Shown piece by piece: positions 23,800 to 33,300 of a DNA stretch of 64,000 nt. The position numbers and the translations under genes were made by a program. Within the stretch, counting starts at the first letter, position 1; each line of letters begins with the position of its first letter. The DNA lies in contig CAUSWF010000002.1 in the NCBI GenBank assembly GCA_963535465.1, positions 97,538-161,537 of the forward strand, given 5' to 3'. The stretch is from CAUSWF01 sp963535465. GTDB lineage: Bacteria; Bacillota_I; Bacilli_A; RF39; UBA660. The notes under the pieces were generated by a model, which was not told the DNA's origin, did not search any database, and saw only the letters and a program-made list of their open reading frames with translations.

Positions 23800-25905
23800 A
23801 TGATTGTAATTAAAAGAGACGGACGAAAAGAACAATTTAATGAAAACAAGATTAAGAAAGCTATTTCAAAATGTTACTTAGCTAATGACGAACTGCCAGA
23901 TGAAATACAAATTAACAAGATTGTATCAGAGATAGAAAATTTAACTGATGAATTAACAGTAGAAGAAATACAAGACTTTATAATTAATGATTTAGAAGAT
24001 TTAGATATAGCTCAATCTTATAAAGAATATAGAGAACAACGAAATAAAATTCGAGACTTTAAATTAAATCAAAAATTTTACAACACTGTTACTGAATTAG
24101 TTGATAGGAAACAAAACGAAGCATCTAAAGAAAATTCTAATAAAGATGCTACTCAAATCCATGTAATTAGAGATTTAATCGCAGGAGAAACTTCACGTAA
24201 ACTTTATAATGAACTTATAATGCCTAAGAAATTACGTGAATTACATGAAAAAGGAATACTTCACGTACATGATACTGACTATAGATTACAACAAAATGAG
24301 ACTAATTGCGAGCTATCAAATCTTGAAGATACTCTAAGTAAGGGAACTGTAATGAATGGCAAATTCATTGAACCACCTAAGAGTTTAAGAACTGCTTGTA
24401 CTGTGGCTTCTCAAATTATTACAGCTGTAAGCTCATCTACTTATGGAGGGCAAACTATTACTATGTCACATTTAGCTAAATATGTTAAAGTATCCAAAGA
24501 AAAGATAACTAAGAAAATGGCTAAGTTAAGAGTTACTGATCCTAATGTAGTTAATGCTTTATTACAGGATGAAATTAAAGACTCAATACAAACTTTACTA
24601 TATCAGTTGAACACTATCTCTTGTACTAACGGACAGAGTCCTTTCATAACGTTATTTTTATACCTTGATGAGAAACCAGAGTATAAAAAAGAAACTTTAA
24701 TGCTTTGTAAAGAGGTAATTAAACAACGCATAGAAGGAATGAAGTCTCCTTCTAGATATATTATTAGTCCTACATTCCCTAAATTAGTAATTTGTTTAAC
24801 TGATAAAATGTTTATTGAAGGTACTCCTGATTATGAATTTGCAAAATTATGTGCTAAATGTGTAACAAAACGTATGGTTCCAGATTTCATATCTGAGAAG
24901 AACATGAAGGCACTTAAAGAAGGATGTGTAATACCGCCAATGGGATGCAGAAGTATATTACATCCTTGGAAGGATAAGAACGGTAATTATCAAATATACG
25001 GTAGAAATAATGTTGGTGTAATATCAATTAATTTACCATATTTAGCTCTTGAAAGTAAAACTATAGAAGAATTTTATGGTAAACTTGAAGATATGATTGA
25101 CTATGTGTCTAAGACACAAAAATCTATCTATGATGTTATTGTAGATTCTCCTGTAGATATTGCTCCTATACTTTATATGTATGGAGTATTAGATAGAGCT
25201 AAATCAGGAACTAAAATTAAAGATGTCATTGGTAATTGTAAATGTTCTGTATCTATAGGATATATGGGAATTGCAGAATGTGTTGAACGATTTGGAATAA
25301 GTTATAATACTAAAGAAGGGCATGATTTAGGTATTAGTATTATTAAACATATGTTTGATAGAACTAATTACAATAAAGAAAAATATGATATAGCTCTTAG
25401 TTTATATGGGACTCCTGCCGAGAGTTTGACCACGAAGTTTGCTAAAGCATTAAAAGTATTTCCAATTATCCCTCATGTTAATGATAGAACTTATATTACT
25501 AATAGTTATCACATTCCTGTTGAAACACATATAGATGCTTTTAGTAAGATGGATTTTGAATCAGAGTTTCAGAAATACTCTACAGGTGGTGCGATTTCTT
25601 ATGTTGAAGTACCTGATGTTCGTAATAATCCAGAAGCAATCTTTGAATTAATGAAACATATATATGATGTAATGGTTTATTGTGAGATAAATACTACATC
25701 ATGTTCAATTTGTTATAATTGTGGTTTTGAAGGTGAAATAGAATTATCAGAAGATGGTACTCATTGTACTTGTCCTAATTGTGGATGTACTGATCCTTCA
25801 AAATTACATGTTATCCTCCGCTCTTGCGGATATCTTGGTGAGTATTCATTAGGAACATCTATTGGAAGAGCTGGAGATATAACTAATAGAGTAAAACATT
25901 TATAA
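23800..25905 (+). CDS. nrdD: anaerobic ribonucleoside-triphosphate reductase
   Basis: 701 aa, full length. The N-terminal ATP-cone (about 1-90) begins MIVIKRDGRKEQFNENKI. The glycyl-radical site RSCGYLG places the radical on Gly677. A zinc site CSICYNCGFEG...CPNCGC precedes it. It converts NTPs to dNTPs without oxygen, fitting an anaerobic gut host, and needs the activase encoded at 26,289. Confidence 0.95.
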   Translation: MIVIKRDGRKEQFNENKIKKAISKCYLANDELPDEIQINKIVSEIENLTDELTVEEIQDFIINDLEDLDIAQSYKEYREQRNKIRDFKLNQKFYNTVTELVDRKQNEASKENSNKDATQIHVIRDLIAGETSRKLYNELIMPKKLRELHEKGILHVHDTDYRLQQNETNCELSNLEDTLSKGTVMNGKFIEPPKSLRTACTVASQIITAVSSSTYGGQTITMSHLAKYVKVSKEKITKKMAKLRVTDPNVVNALLQDEIKDSIQTLLYQLNTISCTNGQSPFITLFLYLDEKPEYKKETLMLCKEVIKQRIEGMKSPSRYIISPTFPKLVICLTDKMFIEGTPDYEFAKLCAKCVTKRMVPDFISEKNMKALKEGCVIPPMGCRSILHPWKDKNGNYQIYGRNNVGVISINLPYLALESKTIEEFYGKLEDMIDYVSKTQKSIYDVIVDSPVDIAPILYMYGVLDRAKSGTKIKDVIGNCKCSVSIGYMGIAECVERFGISYNTKEGHDLGISIIKHMFDRTNYNKEKYDIALSLYGTPAESLTTKFAKALKVFPIIPHVNDRTYITNSYHIPVETHIDAFSKMDFESEFQKYSTGGAISYVEVPDVRNNPEAIFELMKHIYDVMVYCEINTTSCSICYNCGFEGEIELSEDGTHCTCPNCGCTDPSKLHVILRSCGYLGEYSLGTSIGRAGDITNRVKHL

Positions 25906-25907
25906 TT

Positions 25908-26120
25908 ATGGAAGATTGTATAAAAATAATTCATAATGAAAATAATTCATTTACAGTTTCTTACAAAGATAAGTATGCTGATGAATTATGTTGGGAAGAA
26001 ATGTTAGGTTTAATTGCTAGTTTAACTATTAGTAGTAATAAACCTTGTCAACAATGGTTACGAACAGACGAAGAACATGAAAAATTCAATCAATCTTTAC
26101 GTAAATACTCAACAGTTTAA
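25908..26120 (+). CDS. unknown small protein in the nrd cluster, 70 aa
   Basis: Starts two bases after the reductase stop. Acidic N-terminus, soluble, no motif. Co-location suggests a link to the reductase operon but nothing specific. Confidence 0.5.
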   Translation: MEDCIKIIHNENNSFTVSYKDKYADELCWEEMLGLIASLTISSNKPCQQWLRTDEEHEKFNQSLRKYSTV

Positions 26121-26140
26121 AAATAAAAAATTTATAAATT

Positions 26141-26296
26141 ATGGATGAAGAATTGTTTGATAAAGAGTTGCAAAAAAGACTTGGAATAGTTTATCACAAA
26201 GAAACTGGCACAGTTAGTGTCTGTGGTTATATTCCAGATCCTATTGCTTATACTAATATAGCAATATATAAACAAATCATGGGAATGAATGCTTAA
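26141..26296 (+). CDS. unknown small protein in the nrd cluster, 51 aa
   Basis: ATG 26141 to TAA 26294-26296, overlapping the activase start by eight bases. It contains VYHKETGTVSVCGYIPDP. Unknown. Confidence 0.5.
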   Translation: MDEELFDKELQKRLGIVYHKETGTVSVCGYIPDPIAYTNIAIYKQIMGMNA

Positions 26297-26771
26297 CATT
26301 TTAGAAATAAAACAATATGATGTTATCAACGGTCCTGGAATAAGATGTTCTATTTGGGTAGCTGGATGCAATAATCATTGCGAAGGTTGTTGGAGTCCTC
26401 ATACATGGAATCCAAATCAAGGTAGACCTTTAAAAGAGTGTATTCCTGAAATTAAGAACTATCTTAATAATCCGAAAGTAACTGGAGTATCTATATTAGG
26501 TGGAGATCTATTTTATCATTTATTTAATGGAGATTATAACGATGTAGTAACATTATTAATGCTATGTCATAGTTATAATAAACCTGTATGGGTATGGACT
26601 GGTTATACAAAAGAAGAAATAGATAAACGTTTACAAGAATTACGTATACCTAAATTATTAAATGCTTTTGTAGATGTTCTTATTGATGGACGATTTGATA
26701 TTACTAAAAAAGATATGAACCTTAAATGGAGAGGTTCCTCAAATCAAAGAATAATTAAAATAAATAAATAA
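26289..26771 (+). CDS. nrdG: anaerobic reductase activating protein (radical SAM)
   Basis: 160 aa. The radical SAM motif CNNHCEGC (C27, C31, C34) binds the 4Fe-4S cluster. GGDLFYH and a WTGYT segment match the family. It generates the glycyl radical in the NrdD encoded upstream. Confidence 0.93.
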   Translation: MLNILEIKQYDVINGPGIRCSIWVAGCNNHCEGCWSPHTWNPNQGRPLKECIPEIKNYLNNPKVTGVSILGGDLFYHLFNGDYNDVVTLLMLCHSYNKPVWVWTGYTKEEIDKRLQELRIPKLLNAFVDVLIDGRFDITKKDMNLKWRGSSNQRIIKINK

Positions 26772-26775
26772 CTTA

Positions 26776-26809
26776 AGCTCACTATATTAATTTATAGTGA
26801 GCTATTTTT
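26776..26809 (+). terminator. intrinsic terminator after nrdG
   Basis: An 11-bp perfect stem AGCTCACTATA (26776-26786) with TATAGTGAGCT (26793-26803), loop TTAATT, then ATTTTTA. It lies partly in the leader of the next gene. Confidence 0.75.
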
Positions 26810-26817
26810 ATGTACTT

Positions 26818-27060
26818 ATGGAGTTAACTTATACAGATGGTTGTATTGCTACTAGTCTTGATATAGATGGAGTAGAAAGTATTGATATGAGTATTGAAGA
26901 CTTTAGAAAAGTTATTCATAAAATTGTTGATAATATTAATGATTTAGCATCACTACAAACTATTTTTACTGATTTTGTAGAATGTAATGGTAAACTTGTT
27001 AATGAGTATCATTGTGATTGTTGTGGTGATTATGTTACTACTTATACAATAACTATATGA
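26818..27060 (+). CDS. unknown protein with CxxC, 80 aa
   Basis: ATG 26818 is preferred to a GTG in the terminator stem. It ends CDCCGDYVTTYTITI, so one CxCC knuckle may bind metal. The stop overlaps the next ATG. Confidence 0.55.
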   Translation: MELTYTDGCIATSLDIDGVESIDMSIEDFRKVIHKIVDNINDLASLQTIFTDFVECNGKLVNEYHCDCCGDYVTTYTITI

Positions 27061-27335
27061 AAAAATTTAAATTAATTAGGTCCGAAGTTATACCTGTAAT
27101 GGTTACTTCAACTATAGAAATAGAAGCTGAAAATTTAAAAGAAGCTATAGAACAGGTAGTTGAGGGTGAAGGTGATATACTTTATACTTCAGAAGATGTA
27201 GTGGATTATGCGTATAATATAGAAAAGTATGCTGATAACGCTACTTTATCTATATATGATACTAATAATAAATTATTATATAATGATAACGAAACATTTG
27301 CTTATGGGCACAATCCATACAAATGTTTTGAATAA
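27057..27335 (+). CDS. unknown protein, 92 aa (paralogue family)
   Basis: Starts KKFKLIRSEVIPVMVTSTIE; the lead pattern 'K-IPV--TS-EIYA-AE-EAI' recurs in the genes at 47,087 (broken) and 47,275. It is a small alpha/beta protein of unknown role. Confidence 0.55.
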   Translation: MKKFKLIRSEVIPVMVTSTIEIEAENLKEAIEQVVEGEGDILYTSEDVVDYAYNIEKYADNATLSIYDTNNKLLYNDNETFAYGHNPYKCFE

Positions 27336-27361
27336 ATATTAACTTTTTAAAAATTAAAATT

Positions 27362-27703
27362 ATGAATAAGTTTGAAAAATTAATTAGTGCAAACAGTAAT
27401 TCAACATTAAAACGTCGTGCAGGCATTATTAGTAATGAAGCTAAAATGGCTCAAGAAGATATTGTAGCTACGATTAAACGTGCAATCAATCAGGAAGAAC
27501 TTAAATTAATGAGCCTTACCGACTTTGCTCCTTCACATACTACGAGTTTACAACCAGGTAATTTTGAGCAAGGAGGTGCTACAGAATGGGCACAAGAATT
27601 ACAAAAGTGTAAGGAAAATATTTATAATTTGAATATTAAACTTCAATTAGCTAATGATACTTATAAAGAGTATTTCGCTGAAGAAAATATAGAGGAGGTT
27701 TAA
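27362..27703 (+). CDS. unknown helical protein, 113 aa
   Basis: Mostly helical, with KRRAGIISNEAKMAQEDIVA and a C-terminal coiled region ending EENIEEV. Its codon use is somewhat better than that of its neighbours. It resembles small phage structural or scaffold-like proteins only in composition. Confidence 0.55.
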   Translation: MNKFEKLISANSNSTLKRRAGIISNEAKMAQEDIVATIKRAINQEELKLMSLTDFAPSHTTSLQPGNFEQGGATEWAQELQKCKENIYNLNIKLQLANDTYKEYFAEENIEEV

Positions 27704-27705
27704 TC

Positions 27706-28005
27706 ATGGGACCACGTAAAGTTTTTAATTTTAAAGTTAAAGAGATAATTGGATACATTGAACATTATAACGGAAATTCAGGTGAAAGCAGTAATGATGA
27801 GAATATTGATTCAGTAGATATTTATTTATCTGGAGGTAAAGTAGTTACTTTAGATCTAACAGATGATCCTCTTAATGGCGATGAACTTGCTAAAATCTTA
27901 GGATATAATTCTGACTATTGGGATACTTTGTACGGTAAAGAAAATCCAACTAAATTACTTAGATCTGAACTGAAATCCAAATCAACATATAATCCTTATG
28001 AATAA
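27706..28005 (+). CDS. unknown soluble protein, 99 aa
   Basis: Starts GPRKVFNFKVKEIIGYIEHY, a small acidic alpha/beta protein. Overlaps the next gene by eight bases. Confidence 0.55.
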   Translation: MGPRKVFNFKVKEIIGYIEHYNGNSGESSNDENIDSVDIYLSGGKVVTLDLTDDPLNGDELAKILGYNSDYWDTLYGKENPTKLLRSELKSKSTYNPYE

Positions 28006-28348
28006 AGAAACGGAAGCTAAATACGATAAATTATATGAGAATTATTTAGAAAATTATTATTCTGATATTCTAAAAAGAAAGGAATTTTTTGACATCCTAA
28101 CTAAATATTCTGATGATCTTCCAAAAGATTATGAATTAGAAAATTATGATGTTGAATATTTTTCTTTTGAAGAGCAATTAATTACGGATATTATCCAATA
28201 TAATTGTGATGATGCTTATATTTATATCAATATTGATAAAGTAGAAATTGAAGATATAGAAGATATTTCTGAAAAAGATCTTAATTATATTGTTAAATTT
28301 TGCAAGAAACATAATTTAGATATAATAAATATCAATAAAAGAAATTAA
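27998..28348 (+). CDS. unknown acidic protein, 116 aa
   Basis: Very acidic and Tyr-rich, helical. Unknown. Confidence 0.5.
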   Translation: MNKETEAKYDKLYENYLENYYSDILKRKEFFDILTKYSDDLPKDYELENYDVEYFSFEEQLITDIIQYNCDDAYIYINIDKVEIEDIEDISEKDLNYIVKFCKKHNLDIININKRN

Positions 28349-28353
28349 TTTAA

Positions 28354-28539
28354 ATGATTTTAGATAATTTAATAGGGAAAAGTATTTATATTAGATTTAA
28401 AAGAAATAGTTATAGTTCTAATAAAAATGTTATTTTATTAGAAGTTAATAACTTTGGTATATGGATAAAAGAGGGGAATTATGATCATCGTTTCTATCCG
28501 TATAATAGTATTGAATATATTTCAACTGATAATTTATAA
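28354..28539 (+). CDS. unknown small protein, 61 aa
   Basis: Beta-rich and compact (GKSIYIRFKRNSYSSNKNVI). Possibly an SH3-like or Sm-like mini-domain; unproven. Confidence 0.45.
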   Translation: MILDNLIGKSIYIRFKRNSYSSNKNVILLEVNNFGIWIKEGNYDHRFYPYNSIEYISTDNL

Positions 28540-28543
28540 AATT

Positions 28544-28993
28544 ATGCTAAATGATAAGTTAGATTCTATGATTATAGAATCAAGAAAAAGTAATAATTCG
28601 GATAAATTAAGAGTATTACAAGCTATTAAATCTGAATTTAGTAAAGTTATTCATTCTAAACAAATTTTAGATGAAGCTAAAGAATTAAAAATTCTTAATA
28701 AAATGTATAAGGAACGTGTAAATTCTGCTAAAATTTATGAAGAAAATGGAAGAAAAGATTTAGCTAAAATAGAAAATGCAGAAGCTAGAGAACTAAATCC
28801 ATTTTTACCTGAAAGAATTAATGAATCTGTGATTATAACATTTACTGAAGATTATATTAAATCTTTAAATAGAGATATTTCTATGAAGGATTCTGGGCTT
28901 ATTATTAAAACAGTTAAAAATAAGTATCCTAGTGCTGAAGGTAAATTAGTAAGTAATATAATTAAACAATTTGTAAATAATGGAAATAAATAA
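28544..28993 (+). CDS. GatB/YqeY-domain protein
   Basis: 149 aa from ATG 28544. The sequence follows the YqeY layout: an N-terminal RKSNNSDKLRVLQAIKSEF segment, a KMYKERVNSAKIYEENGRKD segment, then ELNPFLP and a C-terminal helical bundle (KYPSAEGKLVSNIIKQF). YqeY and the GatB tail domain are known to touch tRNA and its Gln/Asn amidation enzymes. In a phage that reassigns TAG, a tRNA-linked role is tempting but untested. Confidence 0.75.
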   Translation: MLNDKLDSMIIESRKSNNSDKLRVLQAIKSEFSKVIHSKQILDEAKELKILNKMYKERVNSAKIYEENGRKDLAKIENAEARELNPFLPERINESVIITFTEDYIKSLNRDISMKDSGLIIKTVKNKYPSAEGKLVSNIIKQFVNNGNK

Positions 28994-29147
28994 ATCTTTA
29001 TTTGAAGAAAGATGTTATTATGAAATTTATCATACTTTATTAAATCTTTTTGAGTATTTTGTTAAACATATTAATTCTTATAACGAATTAAGTGAAGAGG
29101 AAAAACAACTTTGCCCTAAAAATATATTTGATCAATTAGTTGTATAA
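28980..29147 (+). CDS. unknown small protein, 55 aa (tandem pair, copy 1)
   Basis: ATG 28980 to TAA 29145-29147. It shares MEINKSLF...YNELSEEEKQ-CPKNIFDQLV with the next gene, so they form a tandem duplicate. Helical, unknown. Confidence 0.5.
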   Translation: MEINKSLFEERCYYEIYHTLLNLFEYFVKHINSYNELSEEEKQLCPKNIFDQLVV

Positions 29148-29148
29148 T

Positions 29149-29325
29149 ATGGAAGTAAATAAACTTTTATTCAAACCTATTAAAGTTCCTGTTGAATTTT
29201 ATTATATGTTGTTAAGACATCTTCAATATTCTATTAAAGATATAGAATCTTATGACGAATTAACTAAAGAAGAAAAAGAGATATTTCCTAAAGATATATT
29301 TGAAAATTTAATAATTAAAAAATAA
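29149..29325 (+). CDS. unknown small protein, 58 aa (tandem pair, copy 2)
   Basis: ATG 29149 gives MEVNKLLF...YDELTKEEKEIFPKDIFENLI, paralogous to the gene immediately upstream. The pair is a local gene duplication. Confidence 0.5.
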   Translation: MEVNKLLFKPIKVPVEFYYMLLRHLQYSIKDIESYDELTKEEKEIFPKDIFENLIIKK

Positions 29326-29326
29326 T

Positions 29327-29719
29327 ATGTTATATTTTACAATAAAATTAGCAGAAAATAGTACTTATAACTATGAAGTAGATAAAATTAGTTATAATAT
29401 TGAAAATTTTAATACAAAAGAAATCATATTTTATACATCTAAAAATTTAAATAAAGGAGATATTATAGACTTTTGGGAATTAAAGGATTACGATGTTTAC
29501 TCTGAATATGTTTATAAAATATTAGATTCTAATAAAAATATTGCTACAGTCATAGATTATGATGACATTTATGATGTAATTAGTTATGAATATACTAACA
29601 TGATGATTGTAGTTAGAATAGAACAACTATTTTATGATAAAAAAGAAATAATAGATATTATGGAACGCACTAGTGAAATATTATGTGATATATGTGAACT
29701 AGATATTCCAATTTACTAA
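29327..29719 (+). CDS. unknown protein, 130 aa
   Basis: Begins MLYFTIKLAENST; the next gene begins MLYFSIQHPNEYD, and both are acidic alpha/beta proteins of similar size, so another duplicate pair is likely. Unknown function. Confidence 0.5.
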   Translation: MLYFTIKLAENSTYNYEVDKISYNIENFNTKEIIFYTSKNLNKGDIIDFWELKDYDVYSEYVYKILDSNKNIATVIDYDDIYDVISYEYTNMMIVVRIEQLFYDKKEIIDIMERTSEILCDICELDIPIY

Positions 29720-29736
29720 TTAAAAATTAATCAATT

Positions 29737-30117
29737 ATGCTATATTTTTCAATACAACATCCTAATGAATACGATCTAGAATTTGCATGTCTTTTATGCG
29801 TTTCAAAAAATATAAATGATATTAAGAGTTCTTTAATATTTAAAACTGATGATGATTCTGTTACAATAAGAGACGAAGATAGTTTAGACTTTTATGAAGT
29901 TTATTCTGGGAGTTATGCAGTATTACAATATATGGATGGTTTTAAGTTTAGATCATTTGATATGAGTATAGATGCTACTTCCGAATATTATGCAGATTAT
30001 TTTGATAATGAATCAATAAAAGAAATGAAGGAATGTAAATACTATATTAAAAAAGATGGAAAAATTATATTAGAAAAAGATATAACAGATAACATTAAAA
30101 ATTTAGTAAATGCATAA
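29737..30117 (+). CDS. unknown protein, 126 aa
   Basis: Second of the MLYF-starting pair. Acidic, contains KNINDIKSSLIFKTDDDSVT. Overlaps the next gene by eight bases. Confidence 0.5.
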   Translation: MLYFSIQHPNEYDLEFACLLCVSKNINDIKSSLIFKTDDDSVTIRDEDSLDFYEVYSGSYAVLQYMDGFKFRSFDMSIDATSEYYADYFDNESIKEMKECKYYIKKDGKIILEKDITDNIKNLVNA

Positions 30118-30820
30118 CATATTAATTGTTCCAGATATTCATGGTAGAACTTTTTGGAAGAAATTAAATCCAAATGATGCTGATTTAATTATATTTTTAG
30201 GAGATTATACTGATCCATATAATAATGAAAATATAACTCCTGAAATGGCTATAAATAATCTTAAAGAATTAGTAAATTTCTATAATAAATATAAGGATAA
30301 ATGTGTCTTCTTAAAAGGAAATCATGATTATCCTTATATATCAGAATTATATAAAAAGAACTTCGATTATTTGTGTAGATATGATTATGAACATGAAGAA
30401 GAAATAGTTTCTTTATTAAAAGAACTAAATCTTAAAGATTGTTATATCATTAACAATTATATATTTAGTCATGCTGGTTTTAATAATCATTATTGGAAAC
30501 TAATTCAACCTGGATTTAAAGTAGGAGAATCTATTAGTGATGTATTATCTAATTACCCAGAATTAGCTGCAAGAGTATCTTGGAGAAGAGGTGGAGTTTT
30601 TAATTATGGTAGTCACGTTTGGGAAGATTTACATTATTTTCTTGAAAGTTCTCCTAATAAAGAATTATCTAAGTATATTCAAATATTTGGACATACCTTT
30701 ATAAAAGAAGCTATACATCATAATAATTGTTACTGTCTAGATTGTCAAGATATATTTAAATTAAATTTAGAAACACGTAAATTATGTTATGCTTCAGGAA
30801 AAGAAATTACCGAAATATAA
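30110..30820 (+). CDS. metallophosphoesterase, 236 aa
   Basis: Calcineurin-like: D9-x-H11 (VPDIHGR), LGDYTDPY, KGNHDYP, FSHAGFNN and IFGHTF motifs appear in the family order, giving two metal sites. It resembles phage Ser/Thr-protein phosphatase-type enzymes. Substrate unknown. One of three such enzymes in the window. Confidence 0.8.
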   Translation: MHNILIVPDIHGRTFWKKLNPNDADLIIFLGDYTDPYNNENITPEMAINNLKELVNFYNKYKDKCVFLKGNHDYPYISELYKKNFDYLCRYDYEHEEEIVSLLKELNLKDCYIINNYIFSHAGFNNHYWKLIQPGFKVGESISDVLSNYPELAARVSWRRGGVFNYGSHVWEDLHYFLESSPNKELSKYIQIFGHTFIKEAIHHNNCYCLDCQDIFKLNLETRKLCYASGKEITEI

Positions 30821-32156
30821 ATTAGGAGAAGAACAAGAAGAAGCATTATCAAGAATAAAAGATTTTGTAAAAAATAGTAAAGAAATTAGTTTTTCTTTAT
30901 TTGGGCCTGCTGGAACGGGTAAATCTTTAATGATTTCTTATGTTATTAAATATTTAATAGATGAAGGGTATGATTATGCTCTATGTGCTCCTACTCATAA
31001 AGCTGCTTTAGTTATGAGAACATATACAGGAGAAGATACGACTACTCTTCATAGCCTTTTAGCTTTGTCTCCTAAATTAGATATATTTAAACTGGATTTA
31101 CGAGAATTACAATTTGTATCTGGAAAGAGTACAAATCAAATTCCTTATCATGGAGTAGTTATAGTAGATGAAGCTTCTATGATAAATGATGATTTATTTG
31201 ATATTTTAGAGGAAAAATGTTCACAATTTAATACTAAAATAGTTTTTTTAAGTGATAAAATGCAATTACAGCCTGTGAAGTCTAAGTCTTACTCAAAAGT
31301 GTATTCTACTATTAATAAATTTGGACTTACAAAAATCTATAGGCAAGATTCAAAAAATGCTGTTTCACCTATCTTAGAAGCTCTTAGGCATCATAGTATA
31401 GATTCTCTGGATAGTAGTCAAGGAAAGACAGGAAGCCTCATCATTAGCTCAGAATTGCGTGATTTCATAGAATTATCTTTACCTAAATTTAGAGAAATTT
31501 CTTCTTCCTTAAATGTTTTAAAAACAAGAATTTTAGCTTTTACTAATGAAAGAGTACAAAATTATAATTTAGCTATTAAAAATCAATTATTCGGAAAAGA
31601 AGAAGAATATAATATAGGTGAATTATTAACTGCTTATTCTAATGGAAGTTACTTAGGAACAAAGTATTATAATTCTATGGATTATATTGTTCAAGTAATT
31701 GAACCTATTACTAAAGTTATTGCAAATATAGAAGTTAAAGGTTTTAATTTATCTATTTGGGATCCATATTATAAGAAGCAATTTAAGATATTTATGATAT
31801 CTAGAAATAACTCTGAAGAAGTATTTATTCATATTGCTGCATCTATAGAATCTATAAGACTAGAAGCTGTACATTGTAACAATAAAATATTAAAAGGAAA
31901 GCTTTGGGGAAAATATTACGAATTACTTGATTCATTTGCTACTCCTATAGATCTAATATTTGATAATAGAGTAGTTATTAAGAAATCTTTTGATTATGGT
32001 TATGCTCAGTCGATCCATAAAAGTCAAGGAAGTTCCTATAATGAAATATTTATCGATTGGCGTAATATTAATAACTGTAGAGATGAAGAATTTAGACGTC
32101 AATTACAATATGTGGCTATGTCTAGGACTAGAACTAATGCTTATATATTATTATGA
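30789..32156 (+). CDS. SF1 DNA helicase (Dda/RecD2-like)
   Basis: 455 aa. Walker A GPAGTGKS (39-46), DEAS (127-130), QLQPV, and the C-terminal HKSQGSSYNEIFIDW and YVAMSRTR motifs define a 5'-3' SF1B helicase like T4 Dda. It would clear proteins and help start or restart replication. Overlaps the phosphoesterase gene by 32 bases. Confidence 0.88.
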   Translation: MLQEKKLPKYKLGEEQEEALSRIKDFVKNSKEISFSLFGPAGTGKSLMISYVIKYLIDEGYDYALCAPTHKAALVMRTYTGEDTTTLHSLLALSPKLDIFKLDLRELQFVSGKSTNQIPYHGVVIVDEASMINDDLFDILEEKCSQFNTKIVFLSDKMQLQPVKSKSYSKVYSTINKFGLTKIYRQDSKNAVSPILEALRHHSIDSLDSSQGKTGSLIISSELRDFIELSLPKFREISSSLNVLKTRILAFTNERVQNYNLAIKNQLFGKEEEYNIGELLTAYSNGSYLGTKYYNSMDYIVQVIEPITKVIANIEVKGFNLSIWDPYYKKQFKIFMISRNNSEEVFIHIAASIESIRLEAVHCNNKILKGKLWGKYYELLDSFATPIDLIFDNRVVIKKSFDYGYAQSIHKSQGSSYNEIFIDWRNINNCRDEEFRRQLQYVAMSRTRTNAYILL

Positions 32157-32425
32157 TTGATTTATATTTAGTTTTTGATAATATTAATGATTTAAATAAA
32201 ATAGAAGAAGTTATTAATGATAATTTTTATTTACATTATTTAAATATTAATAAACACAATGATAAAAGTAAAGCTTTTAAACTTAAAGGAGAATGGTCTG
32301 CAAGATTAAATCCATTTATTTTATTAGAAGAAAAAGGTAAAGTATTAAAAGCATATTATTCTGAAATAGGAGAAAATGCTGTAACTCAATTTATTAAAGA
32401 TTATGGAAAAAATTATAATTCTTGA
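32153..32425 (+). CDS. unknown protein, 90 aa
   Basis: Starts inside the helicase stop (ATGA-type overlap). Contains KAFKLKGEWSARLNPFILLE; this W-xRxxPF pattern is common in small phage proteins. Unknown. Confidence 0.5.
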   Translation: MIDLYLVFDNINDLNKIEEVINDNFYLHYLNINKHNDKSKAFKLKGEWSARLNPFILLEEKGKVLKAYYSEIGENAVTQFIKDYGKNYNS

Positions 32426-32564
32426 TTATGTTGAAGGTGTAACCTATGTAAGAGATTTTGATCAGACTAAAATTACTGCTGAAGATTTAATAGATTCTTT
32501 AGGATTAAATTCTGGAGATTGTGAATGGATGATTAGTGATACTTTTAAATTAAATATGCAATAA
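32403..32564 (+). CDS. unknown small protein, 53 aa
   Basis: ATG 32403 to TAA 32562-32564, overlapping both neighbours. Acidic and compact. Unknown. Confidence 0.45.
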   Translation: MEKIIILDYVEGVTYVRDFDQTKITAEDLIDSLGLNSGDCEWMISDTFKLNMQ

Positions 32565-32857
32565 TGGCAAATATATGTGAAAATGAATTAAGAATATATT
32601 CTGATGATATTAAGAATATAGAATATATAACTAATTTTTTAGAAGATAATCTTGAAGTTTATGATACTTTTGAAAATGAAGAGAGTATAACTGTTAATTT
32701 TTATTCTAAGTGGGATTTTCCTGAAGGTATTATGGATGAATTATATAATGGTATCCCTAATAAAGAAGATATAAGTATAGTTTGTCTTTCTATAGAATGG
32801 GGAAATTTTTATACTTCTTTTCATACATGTGATTCTGAAGGATGGCATTTAGAATAA
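32564..32857 (+). CDS. small phage protein (Api92/DUF1281-like), 97 aa
   Basis: MANICENELRIYS at the start and SIEWGNFYTSF further on match the ANxCxNxLxI...W pattern of phage Api92-like proteins, of unknown role. ATG overlaps the previous stop. Confidence 0.5.
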   Translation: MANICENELRIYSDDIKNIEYITNFLEDNLEVYDTFENEESITVNFYSKWDFPEGIMDELYNGIPNKEDISIVCLSIEWGNFYTSFHTCDSEGWHLE

Positions 32858-33300
32858 AATATTGGAATCAATATAATAATCCATTTTACTTCTGGTGGCA
32901 AGTACGTAAGTATTATAAATTTAAATATAAATGGATTATAGGTAAATATAGTTGGCAATTTGGAGATTGGATACGTATGCCTAAAATATTTTTTAAATGT
33001 ATGGGATTAGGTTGGAAATCTAAATATAATAGTTATAGATTTGAATGGCCTCCATATATTTTATTTAGATTTTTTAAATGGCAAATACGTTTTATTGTAG
33101 GTCCTACAGAATTAGTAAGTCCTTATATTTATTGGGAATCTATATTAGAATTTACAGATAAAACTGATAAACGTTCTTTTAAAGAAATTATTGATTCGCA
33201 TGTATGGACAGATGATAAAATAGGTAAATTAGATATTTTTTACTATGATTTATTAACAAAAAAAGGAAAGGAACTATACTATGGAAATAAAAGTATTTAA
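32842..33300 (+). CDS. Trp/Tyr-rich protein, 152 aa
   Basis: Very rich in Trp, Tyr, Phe and Lys (for example FKWQIRFIVGPTELVSPYIY). Soluble but aromatic. Its end overlaps the dUTPase start by 20 bases. I do not recognise it. Confidence 0.5.
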   Translation: MAFRIKYWNQYNNPFYFWWQVRKYYKFKYKWIIGKYSWQFGDWIRMPKIFFKCMGLGWKSKYNSYRFEWPPYILFRFFKWQIRFIVGPTELVSPYIYWESILEFTDKTDKRSFKEIIDSHVWTDDKIGKLDIFYYDLLTKKGKELYYGNKSI

